This document shows positions 40,055 to 48,740 of a DNA stretch of 64,000 nucleotides, one piece after another. The notes beneath the pieces are model-generated. The model did not search any database. It saw only the letters and a list, made by a program, of their open reading frames with translations, and had not been told where the DNA came from. Each line of letters opens with the position of its first letter. Positions within the stretch are counted from its first letter, which is position 1. Both the position numbers and the translations under genes were made by a program. The stretch spans positions 434,001 to 498,000 of the forward strand of contig NZ_CAMPOV010000003.1 in the NCBI RefSeq assembly GCF_946892675.1, written 5' to 3'. This DNA comes from Arthrobacter sp. Marseille-P9274 (lineage in GTDB: Bacteria; Actinomycetota; Actinomycetes; Actinomycetales; Micrococcaceae).

Positions 40055-41728
40055 TTATTTGACCAGGGCTAGGTGCTCTTCGCGGCCCTTTGAATAGACC
40101 TCGGCGATGTATTCGCTGCACCGCCACGCGTTGGCCATCATGGTCAGGGTCGGATTTACGCCGGTCGCCGTCGGGAAACCGGAACCATCGACGACGAACA
40201 CGTTCTCGACCTCGTGCGCCTGACCCCATTCGTTCAGCACGCTCTTCGACGGGTCGGTACCCATGCGGGCCGTCCCATGCTGGTGGCAGGTGTTGCCGGT
40301 CATCTTGTCCAGATACACCGGGACGGTTTTGCGGGCTCCCGCGGCGTCCAGGATTTCGATGTTCTTATCAACCTGCCATTTGCCCATGGCGACGTCGTTG
40401 CTGTGCGGGCGGTGGGTGATACGGGCTACGGGAAGGCCAAATGCGTCCTTGACGTTCGGGTCAAGGTCTACACGGTTGGATTCCACCGGCAGGTCGTGCA
40501 GGATCAGGCCGATCTTCATCGCGTAGTTGAAGTAGTTACGGTCCGCGTCTTTCAGTGCTTCCCCCCAGCTGGGCCGGCCGGGGAAAACCCAGTTGATCGG
40601 ATGGCAGGTCTGGGAAGCGGAGATGATGCAGCCGCCGATATGTCCGCGGCTTTCGTCCGTTTCATAGAACTCCAGCGAGCCGCCACTGATGTAGTTGCCG
40701 GTCCAGCCGTTCAGCGGCTCATCGATGTCCTTATCGAACAGGCCGACCGCGAACAGGTACTCGTGGAAGGTAGCGTTCTTGCCCAGCAGGCCGCTGCCAT
40801 TGGCCAGACCATCCGGGAACTGCGACGACTTGGACAGCATCATTAGACGCGCCGACTCAATCGCACCCAGGGCAAGGATGACGACTTTTGCGTCCTGTTC
40901 GACTTCGTTGCCGTCCGGGTCGATGTAAATGACGCCCGTGGCCTTGCCGTCCCTGCCCAACTTCACCTCGCGGACGAAGCTCTCGGCCCGGACTTCGAAA
41001 TTGCCCGTCGCCAGCGCCTCCGGGATGAAGGTCGTCAGGATATTGGAGCGGGCTCCGCTGGGATCACCGTACTGGTTCCAGAAGCTCGTCTGGTTGAACG
41101 GGTCCCGGCCGTTGTGGTTGTTCGTCACCATGGCATGCGGAATCGGGAAGGCGTTGATGCCAAGCTTGTTGCAGGCGTCGTAGAACCGCTTCCCGTACCG
41201 GGTGGGGCGCAGCGGCGGGCTGGGGTAGCCCTTGCTGCGGTACGGCTCGTACTTGTCGGCGCCCGCGATACCGGAAACTCCAAAAGCCCACTCGACCTTG
41301 GTCAGATACGGTTCCAGGTGCTCATAGCGGAACGGCCAGTCAGCCAGGCTCGCCCCGTCGATGTCACCATGCAGCGAACGCATCATGAAGTCGGATTCCC
41401 TTGGCCGCGGAACCCATCCCGCCCAGTGGTTGGTTCCTCCGCCGACCATCTGCGGCGTCGGCGAGAACGGGAAGCGCTCGGCCTCCGAGTTTTCGTCATA
41501 CCGGATCGTCCGCGGGAACATCTTGGGGTCGGGCCACATGTAGTCACGGTTGACGAACTTCAGTTCATCGCCCGAGTAATGTTCGTGGGCGCGAAGCCAG
41601 GGGCCGCGGTCAAAGCCAATCGTTTTCAAGCCTGCTTCCGAAAGAACCTTCGCAGCGGTTCCTCCGTTGGCGCCGAGGCCGACAACGATCGCGTCAACCG
41701 GCTCTGGCTTCCTCTTGAATGCCGACAT
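40055..41728 (-). CDS. GMC-family FAD sugar/polyol dehydrogenase
   Basis: A 557-residue flavoprotein. The FAD Rossmann motif is VVGLGANGGTAAKVLSEAG. QMVGGGTNHWAGWVPRPRESDF is typical of gluconate 2-dehydrogenase-type large subunits. The C-terminal active-site stretch TCHQHGTARMGTDPSKSVLN and VVDGSGFPTATGVNPTLTMMANAWR carries the catalytic His and the flavin-binding loop. It would oxidise the imported sugar or polyol, probably to a lactone handled by the SMP-30 protein. The frame is open further upstream into the DJ-1 region, but the ATG at 41728 with GAGGAGAG gives the true N-terminus. Confidence 0.9.
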   Translation of the reverse strand: MSAFKRKPEPVDAIVVGLGANGGTAAKVLSEAGLKTIGFDRGPWLRAHEHYSGDELKFVNRDYMWPDPKMFPRTIRYDENSEAERFPFSPTPQMVGGGTNHWAGWVPRPRESDFMMRSLHGDIDGASLADWPFRYEHLEPYLTKVEWAFGVSGIAGADKYEPYRSKGYPSPPLRPTRYGKRFYDACNKLGINAFPIPHAMVTNNHNGRDPFNQTSFWNQYGDPSGARSNILTTFIPEALATGNFEVRAESFVREVKLGRDGKATGVIYIDPDGNEVEQDAKVVILALGAIESARLMMLSKSSQFPDGLANGSGLLGKNATFHEYLFAVGLFDKDIDEPLNGWTGNYISGGSLEFYETDESRGHIGGCIISASQTCHPINWVFPGRPSWGEALKDADRNYFNYAMKIGLILHDLPVESNRVDLDPNVKDAFGLPVARITHRPHSNDVAMGKWQVDKNIEILDAAGARKTVPVYLDKMTGNTCHQHGTARMGTDPSKSVLNEWGQAHEVENVFVVDGSGFPTATGVNPTLTMMANAWRCSEYIAEVYSKGREEHLALVK

Positions 41729-41849
41729 TATTCTCTCCTCTTCGAGACCCAGAAGCTGATGGGCAGGGCAGGGCAGCCCCTCGAAAACCTCTGCCGAAGG
41801 ACAGTCCCCGGCGGGCTTTCGGTTGGGGTGGGCCTGTGGGTTGCTGGGG

Positions 41850-42377
41850 TTAGTTGTTTTCGAGGTAGTGGACCAGGGCGGCGCCGAAGGCGGGCAGGTC
41901 CACGGGGGTGCGGGAGGTGATGACGTTGCCGTCGATGACAACGGGTTCGTCGACCCAGGTGCCTCCGGCGTTGACCACGTCGTCGCGGATGGGCTGGTAG
42001 CCGGTGGCGCGGGTACCGTTGGCCAGGACGCCGGCGGAGGCGAGCATCCATCCGCCGTGGCAGATCGCGGCGACGAGTTTGCCGCCCTGGTGGGCGTCGC
42101 GTACCAGGGCGACCATTTCGGGGTGCAGGCGCATGTTGTCGGGTGCGAAGCCGCCGGGAACAATGACCGCGTCGAAGTCGGCGGCAGCGACTTCGGCCGC
42201 GGAAGCATCGGCATCCATCGGGTAGTGTTCCTTGGATCCGTAGCTCTTCTTCGTTCCGGAACCGATGACCGAGACGCGGGCACCGGCTTCTTCCAGCCGC
42301 AGCTTGGGGTACCAGCCTTCCAGGATCTGGTACTCGTCCTCGATCAGCAGGGCGACGTGCTTGCCGTTAAGAGACAT
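41850..42377 (-). CDS. DJ-1/PfpI-family protein, copy 2
   Basis: 175 residues, identical in sequence to the protein encoded at 26836-27363, including the Cys elbow ICHGGWM. It sits between the isochorismatase-like copy and the GMC dehydrogenase in what looks like a four-gene operon running from 43149 to 39304. Confidence 0.88.
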   Translation of the reverse strand: MSLNGKHVALLIEDEYQILEGWYPKLRLEEAGARVSVIGSGTKKSYGSKEHYPMDADASAAEVAAADFDAVIVPGGFAPDNMRLHPEMVALVRDAHQGGKLVAAICHGGWMLASAGVLANGTRATGYQPIRDDVVNAGGTWVDEPVVIDGNVITSRTPVDLPAFGAALVHYLENN

Positions 42378-42444
42378 CCTTGGTGTTCCTTTGCGTGTTG
42401 CAGGGTTGCATGTGAACCGGGCGGTGCCGGCCGGGGGTTGCTGG

Positions 42445-43149
42445 TCAGGCGCCGATGAGTTCGAGGAACTCGATGCTGGTGCGTACGTCGCCGTGGTGGG
42501 CCTGGATATTGCGCAGGAACTCCCAGTGCTGGCCGTAGCCCTCCGGGGTGTTCTCGATATCGCCGGCCGGGACGGCGGCGGTGGTGTCGGCCAGGACGAT
42601 GATCTTGTAGTCCTGGTTCGCCCCGTCGATCGCGGTGGTGATCTGGCAGCAGGCGGTGGACAGCCCGGCAATGACCAGGGTGTCGGCGCCGGCCCGGCGC
42701 ATGTATTCGTTCAGCGCGGTGCCGTAGAACGAGGAGAACCGGTGCTTGCGCATCACGGGCTCGCCCTCGGCCGGAACCAGTTCCGCCACCAGTTCGTCGC
42801 CGCCGTTGCCCCAGGAACCGGGGAACTCGGCCAGCTGCCCCTCCAGGCCCCACTTGCGGTCGGCGAACCCGGCGTCCTTGCCGTCACCGCGCAGGCCCCA
42901 CAGCGACCACACCACCGGGATGCCCTTGGCCCGGCAGGCCTCCAGCACGTTGAGGACCGGCTGAACGGTGTCCTTGCCCTCCGGCGCGCCGCCGACACTG
43001 GGGATGTACATCGCACCGCCGGGCTCGGCACAGGCCTTCTGCATATCCAGCACCAACAGCATCGTCCTCTGCGGATCGATCTCCGGAGCAACCCAGTGCG
43101 AACGGTCAATAACCTTGTCAATGTTTTCGTACGTGAAGTCCAGCGACAT
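42445..43149 (-). CDS. Isochorismatase-family cysteine hydrolase, copy 2
   Basis: 234 residues, identical to the protein at 26064-26768, with the same ribosome binding site. First gene of the GMC dehydrogenase operon. The promoter region upstream differs in sequence from copy 1 except for the -35, -10 and operator elements. Confidence 0.88.
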   Translation of the reverse strand: MSLDFTYENIDKVIDRSHWVAPEIDPQRTMLLVLDMQKACAEPGGAMYIPSVGGAPEGKDTVQPVLNVLEACRAKGIPVVWSLWGLRGDGKDAGFADRKWGLEGQLAEFPGSWGNGGDELVAELVPAEGEPVMRKHRFSSFYGTALNEYMRRAGADTLVIAGLSTACCQITTAIDGANQDYKIIVLADTTAAVPAGDIENTPEGYGQHWEFLRNIQAHHGDVRTSIEFLELIGA

Positions 43150-43282
43150 CTTTTCCTCCTCAAACAGGCACGGCAAAACACCACACCGACAGTTAGTAAG
43201 AACCCCAACTGAAAACGTCAACTATTGCGATAGGCATAGAATCGTTGCCAGCCCGCTAGATATGAGATACGCGTCTCAATTC

Positions 43283-43302
43283 AGGTGATCAGGTGGTCTG
43301 AA
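43283..43302 (-). promoter_or_regulatory. FadR-type operator, site 3
   Basis: AGGTGATCAGGTGGTCTGAA, next to the -10 box of the promoter at 43302-43331. The site lies outside the 1351-bp repeat, so its conservation is not simply part of that duplication. Confidence 0.7.
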
Positions 43303-43331
43303 CACTATCGATGCTCGGGGTGGAGTGTCAA
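43302..43331 (-). promoter_or_regulatory. Promoter of the isochorismatase-DJ-1-GMC-subunit 3 operon
   Basis: Minus strand: TTGACA at 43331-43326, an 18-bp spacer, TAGTGT at 43307-43302. The leader to the ATG at 43149 is about 150 nt. Confidence 0.65.
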
Positions 43332-43615
43332 TACTTTCGCGGCAACATTATTTCCACAGCGAAACCCGTGAAGGACCGGCGGTGATACGGAGTTGCTCAT
43401 TCCTTCAGGTCGCAGAGCAAGTTCAAGACCTGCTCAAGGAGCGCGCTCACCAGAGAGCCGTAGAACAAGTCGCGGCCGCCAGCGGGCAAAGACTACCGAA
43501 ATGGCCTTACCCATGCTCGAAACAAGCACCACCCGTTACATGCATTCCGTCGCCGATGGCCGGGGATATGGTCGCTGGGGACTGTAATAAGAACGGTGCG
43601 TGAAGGTCCGGCCGT
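43332..43615. other. Gene-free stretch, nothing recognised
   Basis: Between the divergent operon promoter and the DUF7793-like remnant. Short frames only. Confidence 0.35.
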
Positions 43616-43926
43616 GTCGAATGGCAGCCCGGACTGGATGTCACCGCGGAGGATGCGGAACGGCTCCTCGACCGCCTCCAGGAGCTGAGTCCGAACGAAT
43701 CCCCCCGATGCTGGCCTACCTCAACGGCATGGCTTCTCTCAGCCGCGATGCCTTTCGGACCTTTGCCAGCAGACTAAACGTCCGGGCGTTGGCACTGGTC
43801 GGGCCATCTGGCGTAGATCGACTTATCGCCAGCTTCTTCCTGGATGTTCACGGCCCAAGGTATCCGACCCGGTACTTTGAGGACACAGCGGAAGCCCGGC
43901 AGCGGCTGCTGCGGCCTTCCCGCTGA
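43616..43926 (+). pseudogene. DUF7793/STAS-like protein, frameshifted
   Basis: An upstream frame reads VEWQPGLDVTAEDAERLLDRLQELSPNESP; after the run of C residues near 43700 the next frame continues PMLAYLNGMASLSRDAFRTFASRLNVRALALVGPSGVDRLIASFFLDVHGPRYPTRYFEDTAEARQRLLRP. Together they form the domain of small STAS/SpoIIAA-like proteins frequent in Arthrobacter. The break lies in a CCCCCC tract, so polymerase slippage or a base-call error is possible. No clear start codon is visible for the first part. Confidence 0.6.
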
Positions 43927-44240
43927 CTGGCTCCGCCGCCATCGGACATAAGAACGGTTATCTCTCTATCTGCCCTCATCGGGGAGCTTCTGCGTCCGGG
44001 CCTGTCAGCCGACGTGAACCGGGGCAGGCCGGCCGTCGAAGCCGCCGGGCTGTGCTTGCTGAGTCGGGCGGACCGGAGGACAATCCATCCGGCCGGGCGC
44101 CGGTTCCGGCCCGACGCTCGGAGCCGATGCCTGCGGAGACAACCCAGGCATCGCCCAAGCCGGTGCTTTGGCGCACTACTCCCCCGGCAATTCGAACCAT
44201 TTCTGTGGGAGCGTTCCGGGACCATACCTTAGCTTCGTGC
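43927..44240. other. Convergent intergenic stretch, nothing recognised
   Basis: Between the DUF7793 remnant and the 3' end of the propeller gene on the other strand. Confidence 0.35.
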
Positions 44241-45362
44241 TCAACGCAGCAGCACCGGCTCGGCATCAACCCGTATTCGGAACAGCGTGTAGGGCTTAAC
44301 CCGCAGGTCTTCACCATTCTGATAATCCGATTGCCGATGCAGTTGGTTCGCGATGACATAGAGATATCCGTCGCGGGCGAGCGAGAGCGTATCGGGCCAC
44401 AACAGCCGGGTATCGTGTGTCACTGTCTCCCAGGCGCCGTCGGAACCGGAAGCCCAACGGAGGACGGCATTGTGCTCGTAGTTCGTCGCGTAAACGTAGC
44501 CTGCCGCATCCGATTCGAGCCCATCACCGGCGCCGCCTTTGTCCCCTTCCTCCGTGACTGTGGCAGCCACGGCAACATCGTCGAGTGAGCGGTCCACCAG
44601 CGCATCAGTCGCCACGCTATAAAGCCGACGACTGGCGAGTGGACAGTAGTACAGCCGGCCGCCGTCGCTGCTGATGGCAATACCATCCGAGCCCATCGCT
44701 ATCGCGGGCCCGGCAGAGCCGTCCGGCTGGCGTTCCAGCACAGGCCGCCCCTCAACCACCGGCACGAAATCAGACAATTCTTCCGCTTTCGTCGAGGGGT
44801 GGTCGTGCAGCCGCCGCCAACTTTCGCCGGTGGCCAGATCGACGACCACGATTCCGTTTGGTCCCTGGTCCGAGGAATCGGTCAGGTACGCGATACCCTC
44901 CTGCCCGCGCCTGAGATCGAAACGGACATCGTTGAGATAGCTGGTCGACAAGGCCACATCCTTCGGAAACAGAAGGGTCTTCACCACTGTGTCGATTGCC
45001 AGGTCGACGCAGACCAACTTGGGACCGCCATGCTCCGCCGGCTGGAACAAGGGCCTACCGGTGTCCAGAATCCATAACCGGTTTGCCGGATCCACCACCA
45101 CGCTTTGCACCGAGATCAAGGTGCCCGCCGGATTATCCGGATCACTCCGGTTTATCTCCTGGTTGGGATAGGCACCCGCCTTGCCGTCGACAACTTCGGC
45201 GACGCTGTACTCCACGTCGTCGCCCCATTTGGGATAGTTCACAAAGACCCGGCCCTCGTGCGATACCGTGACGCCCGTTGGCATCGCCCCATGGAAGTAG
45301 GCGACCTTCTCCAACTGGCCCAGCGGCTGCTCGGCGGGAAGCTCCTGCATCTGATCAGTCAT
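44241..45362 (-). CDS. Major royal jelly/yellow-family beta-propeller protein
   Basis: A 373-residue protein with the MRJP pattern: GVTVSHEGRVFVNYPKW, VQSVVVDPANRLWILDTGRPLF, LVCVDLAIDTVVKTLLFPKDVAL, SYLNDVRFDLRRGQEGIAYLTDSSDQGPNGIVVVDLATGESWRRL and DGIAISSDGGRLYYCPLASRRLYSV. Bacterial members are of uncertain function, often treated as gluconolactonase-like. No signal peptide is visible. Transcribed alone, divergent from nothing obvious. Confidence 0.85.
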   Translation of the reverse strand: MTDQMQELPAEQPLGQLEKVAYFHGAMPTGVTVSHEGRVFVNYPKWGDDVEYSVAEVVDGKAGAYPNQEINRSDPDNPAGTLISVQSVVVDPANRLWILDTGRPLFQPAEHGGPKLVCVDLAIDTVVKTLLFPKDVALSTSYLNDVRFDLRRGQEGIAYLTDSSDQGPNGIVVVDLATGESWRRLHDHPSTKAEELSDFVPVVEGRPVLERQPDGSAGPAIAMGSDGIAISSDGGRLYYCPLASRRLYSVATDALVDRSLDDVAVAATVTEEGDKGGAGDGLESDAAGYVYATNYEHNAVLRWASGSDGAWETVTHDTRLLWPDTLSLARDGYLYVIANQLHRQSDYQNGEDLRVKPYTLFRIRVDAEPVLLR

Positions 45363-45793
45363 GACATACCTGCTCCGGTCATTTTTTGCGGTCTCCGCTC
45401 ACTGAGGCGCTCAAGGAATCGTTTGATGAGCCGTGCAAGAGCGCCGATGATGAATCCGGCCTTCTCATTTCTTGTATCGTCCCGGTTTTCGCCGGCAGAT
45501 GTGTATGCCCTGTTACCGGCGCTGCCTTACAGCTCACGGGCGACCCATCTGCCTGCCCCAGCCAGGTGCCGTCGCCGCCGGAGGCGGAAGTAGTGTTCCG
45601 CCCGGAGTCCGCGGCTCGGACCGGTGCTGCACCTGCGTCACGGCTGTTCGGTTGCAGATGCCCGTCGGACGGGAATCCCGGTGCAACCTCCCGGGAGTCC
45701 CGTCCGTCAGCGCGCAGCGGATTCGATCCGCCGGAAACCGCCGGGCACGTGCTGCTTTTGACACCCCGGCCGGTCTCCGCGGCAGACCCGGGG
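45363..45793. other. Intergenic stretch, nothing recognised
   Basis: Upstream of the propeller gene. Overlapping open frames exist on both strands because of high GC, but none is protein-like. Confidence 0.35.
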
Positions 45794-46372
45794 TCAGGCC
45801 CCGCCGCGTTTTCGCAGAGTCCTGGCTGCGGCAACTGCGGCAACTGCGGCTCCTGCGGCCAGTAGCCACGGGCCTGCGATGATGACCGGGTCGATCCACT
45901 GGTGGGACAGGTCCGCGCGTTTTTGGCCGAAGCGGGAGGAGAGCCCGTGGCGCGGGAATTCGCTGAGCACCCCGGTTTCGGTGATCGGGTTGTCCGGGTG
46001 CAGTGTGGCGAACGAGCGCAGGTGGCTCTCCCCCGCATCGACCCGGTCGGCGGCGATCAACATCAGCCAGTGGGCCGCGCGTCCCTCACTGTATTTGCGG
46101 TAGGCGTACTTGCGCATGGCCCCGGACAGGCCCCTAGGCGGGCAGGCGGTACCGAAGACCGGTGTGAGGAACTTGTGTTCGATGGACCTCTCGCGGGGCC
46201 ATTTCTCTTCCTGGCGTTCGGGGAAGTCCCAGTGGGCGCCGGTGTCAAGGTCGAACCGTTCCCGGGGAACCGCGGGGCGGTCCTTCGGGTCGAGGTCCGC
46301 TCCCCACCCCGGGATGCGGGCACGCAGCTCCTCCGCCGGGGGATTCTGCGGTGTGTCTGCGGTGTAGGCCAT
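45794..46372 (-). CDS. Hypothetical protein with C-terminal membrane anchor
   Basis: A 192-residue protein, not assigned. A charged N-terminal region (FDLDTGAHWDFPERQEEKWPRERSIEHKFLTPVFGTACPPRGLSG) and a helical segment (MRKYAYRKYSEGRAAHWLMLIAADRVDAGESHLRSF) are followed by one strong hydrophobic helix near residues 160-183 and a basic end (RTLRKRGGA), so the protein should be tail-anchored with the bulk in the cytosol. It lies 15 bp after the alcohol dehydrogenase gene and is probably cotranscribed with both dehydrogenases. Confidence 0.75.
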   Translation of the reverse strand: MAYTADTPQNPPAEELRARIPGWGADLDPKDRPAVPRERFDLDTGAHWDFPERQEEKWPRERSIEHKFLTPVFGTACPPRGLSGAMRKYAYRKYSEGRAAHWLMLIAADRVDAGESHLRSFATLHPDNPITETGVLSEFPRHGLSSRFGQKRADLSHQWIDPVIIAGPWLLAAGAAVAAVAAARTLRKRGGA

Positions 46373-46387
46373 GGTCGTGCTCCTTCC

Positions 46388-47533
46388 TCAGCCGCCGGGG
46401 ATGACGATCGGCTTAATGCAGTTATCCAGCTTGGCCGAGAAGATGTGGTAGCCCTCGGTGATGTGCTCAAGCGGGATCCGGTGCGTGATGATGTCGCTGG
46501 GCTTGAGGTAGCCGTTGCGGATGTGTTCGAACAGCCTGGGCCACTGGCGCTTGACCGGGCATTGGTTCATGCGCAGGGTCAGGCCCTTGTTCATGGCGTC
46601 GCCGAACTTCACGGCGCTGAAGATCGGGCCGTAGGCGCCCATCACCGAGACGGTGCCGCCCTTGCGGACCGAGTCGATGGCCCAGTTCAGTGCCACCGGG
46701 GAACCGCCCTGCAGCTTGAACTTGGCGGCCGTGATGTGCTGGGTGAGGTTGCCGTCGGCCTCGGCGCCCACCGCGTCGATGGCCACGTCCGCTCCGATGT
46801 AGTCGGTGATCTTCTTCAGGTGCACGACGATGTCGTCGTACTCGGTGAAGTTGTAGGTCTCCGCCTGGGCGAACGTGCGGGCCTTCTCGAGCCGGTACTC
46901 CAGGTGGTCGATCACGATGACGCGTCCGGCGCCCATCAGCCAGGAGGACTTGGCGGCGAACAGCCCCACCGGACCGGCCCCGAAGACCACGACCGTGTCG
47001 CGCTCGGTAATGTCACCGAGCTGGGCCCCGAAGTATCCGGTGGGCAGGGCGTCGGTGAGCAGCACCGCGTCCTCGTCGTCCATCCAGTCCGGAATCAACC
47101 CCGGCCCGACGTCAGCGAAGGGTACCCGCACATACTCGGCCTGGCCGCCGTCGTACCCGCCGCAGGTGTGCGAGTAACCGTAGATCCCGCCGACGGCGGT
47201 AGCGTTGGGGTTCACGTTGTGGCAGTTCGAGTACAACCCGCGCGCGCAGAAGTAGCAGGAGCCGCAGAAGATGTTGAACGGCACCATCACCCGATCCCCG
47301 GGCTTGACCCGCTCGACCGACGGCCCGACCTCCTCCACCACGCCGATAAACTCATGGCCGAACGTCATGCCCACCCGCGTATCCGGCATCATCCCGTGGT
47401 ACAGGTGCAGGTCCGACCCGCAGATCGCCGCCCGCGTCACCCGCACGATCGCATCATTCGGATGCTCAATCGGCGGCATATCCTTTTCCTCCACGCGTAC
47501 CTTGTAGGGGCCGCGGTACACCATCGCTTTCAT
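46388..47533 (-). CDS. Zinc-dependent alcohol dehydrogenase
   Basis: A 381-residue medium-chain dehydrogenase. Catalytic zinc ligands are seen in AAICGSDLHLYHG and FGHEFIGVVEE, the structural zinc cysteines in CGSCYFCARGLYSNC, and the NAD fold in VVVFGAGPVGLFAAKSSWLMGAGRVIVID. The frame continues upstream, but the ATG at 47533 follows GGAGG and gives the family N-terminus MKAMVYRGPYKVRVEEK. The substrate is unknown; the subfamily includes threonine and glutathione-independent formaldehyde dehydrogenases. Confidence 0.9.
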   Translation of the reverse strand: MKAMVYRGPYKVRVEEKDMPPIEHPNDAIVRVTRAAICGSDLHLYHGMMPDTRVGMTFGHEFIGVVEEVGPSVERVKPGDRVMVPFNIFCGSCYFCARGLYSNCHNVNPNATAVGGIYGYSHTCGGYDGGQAEYVRVPFADVGPGLIPDWMDDEDAVLLTDALPTGYFGAQLGDITERDTVVVFGAGPVGLFAAKSSWLMGAGRVIVIDHLEYRLEKARTFAQAETYNFTEYDDIVVHLKKITDYIGADVAIDAVGAEADGNLTQHITAAKFKLQGGSPVALNWAIDSVRKGGTVSVMGAYGPIFSAVKFGDAMNKGLTLRMNQCPVKRQWPRLFEHIRNGYLKPSDIITHRIPLEHITEGYHIFSAKLDNCIKPIVIPGG

Positions 47534-47591
47534 CAGCGCCGCCTCCGGGAAATCGCTCGTTCCGGCATCGAATTCTCCCGTCCTTGCTCTC

Positions 47592-48740
47592 TCAGGCCCC
47601 GGCCGGGTGGAGGACAACTTTGGTCCAGCCGTCTTCACGGCTGTCGAAATTCCTGTAGCCCTCGGGTGCCTGGTCCAGCGGCAGCTCGTGGCTGACGATG
47701 AAGGAAGGGCTGGCCTTTCCGCCGGCGACCAGGTCGCGCAGGGCCCGGTTGTATTTCTTGACCGGGCACTGGCCCGAGCCCATCGTCTGGCCCTTGAACC
47801 AGTAGTTTCCATAGTCGAAGGCCACCTGGCCCTGCTGGGCCAGTTTGTCGGGGGCCCCGGGGTCCTGGGGCAGGAACACCCCTACCACGCCCAGGCCGCC
47901 GACGAACCGGACGGAGTCCACCAGCCGGTTCAGCGTCAGGTTGGGCTGTTCGTTTCCGCCCGGGTCGTGCGCCTGATAGCCGACGCATTCACAGCCGCAG
48001 TCGGCCCCGAACCCCATCGTCTGGTCCTTGACGAACTCGACAGGGTCAGTTGCGGAATCATCCACCGGGATCGCACCGATCTGTTCCGCCAGCTTCAGGC
48101 GGTCGCTTTGACGGTCCACGACCATGACTTTTCCCGCGCCCTTGATAATGGCCGAGTAGGCGGCCATGAGTCCGACGGGCCCTGCACCGTAAATGACCAC
48201 GGAGTCGCCCGGGTACACCCCGGCCAGCTCGGTGGCATGCCAGCCGGTGGGGAAAATGTCGGCGAGCATGACATAGTCGAGCTCTTTCTCCTCGGCGTCC
48301 TCGCCCAGGCGCAGACAGTTAAAGTCCCCGTACGGCACACGCAGGTACTCGGCCTGCCCGCCCTGGTACGGGCCCATGTCCGCGAACCCGTAGGCTGCGC
48401 CGGCGAGCTGGGCTTCGGGCTGCATGGTCAGACAGTAGTTGGTGAAGCCGCGTTCGCAGTTTTTGCAGAATCCACAGGCGATGTTGAACGGCAGCACAAC
48501 ACGTTCGCCGACCTTCACCTTGCTCACCGCCGGGCCGGTCTCGACCACCTCACCAAGGTTCTCGTGCCCGAAAGTACGTCCGGGTTCGAAGCTGGTGCGG
48601 CCCTCGTACATGTGCAGGTCCGAGCCGCAGATATTCGCCGAGGTGATCCGCACCAGCACGTCGGCCGGGTGCTCGATCTTGGCATCCGGTACGTCCTCGA
48701 CGCCGACGTCGTTCGGGCCCTTATAAATTACTGCCTTCAC
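47592..48740 (-). CDS. Glutathione-independent formaldehyde dehydrogenase-like protein
   Basis: A 382-residue zinc MDR enzyme close to the FdhA type: MKAVIYKGPNDVGVEDVPDAKIEHPADVLVRITSANICGSDLHMYEGRT, FGHENLGEVVE, CGFCKNCERGFTNYC, VVIYGAGPVGLMAAYSAIIKGAGKVMVVDRQSDRL and GADCGCECVGYQAHD. Length is somewhat below the roughly 400 residues of Pseudomonas FdhA. Betaine demethylation at 18-21 kb releases formaldehyde, so this enzyme could serve it, though the two are 27 kb apart. It is 58 bp upstream of the second dehydrogenase in the same direction. Confidence 0.85.
   Translation of the reverse strand: MKAVIYKGPNDVGVEDVPDAKIEHPADVLVRITSANICGSDLHMYEGRTSFEPGRTFGHENLGEVVETGPAVSKVKVGERVVLPFNIACGFCKNCERGFTNYCLTMQPEAQLAGAAYGFADMGPYQGGQAEYLRVPYGDFNCLRLGEDAEEKELDYVMLADIFPTGWHATELAGVYPGDSVVIYGAGPVGLMAAYSAIIKGAGKVMVVDRQSDRLKLAEQIGAIPVDDSATDPVEFVKDQTMGFGADCGCECVGYQAHDPGGNEQPNLTLNRLVDSVRFVGGLGVVGVFLPQDPGAPDKLAQQGQVAFDYGNYWFKGQTMGSGQCPVKKYNRALRDLVAGGKASPSFIVSHELPLDQAPEGYRNFDSREDGWTKVVLHPAGA

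Larger units (their letters stand above)
41826..43176. repeat. Long inverted repeat, right copy (about 1351 bp)
   Basis: Reverse-complement counterpart of 26037-27387. Together the copies bracket 27388-41825 (14.4 kb). No transposase or terminal target duplication was found at its ends. Confidence 0.9.

Noticed and set aside
40055-42283. 742-codon fusion of a DJ-1-region frame with the GMC dehydrogenase
   Set aside because: The upstream 185 codons are an off-frame reading of the DJ-1 gene. A proper ribosome binding site and GMC N-terminus occur at 41728.
26037-43176. Composite transposon bounded by the 1351-bp arms
   Set aside because: The arms carry only the hydrolase and DJ-1 genes. No transposase, integrase or target-site duplication is visible at the outer ends, so I call it an inverted duplication.
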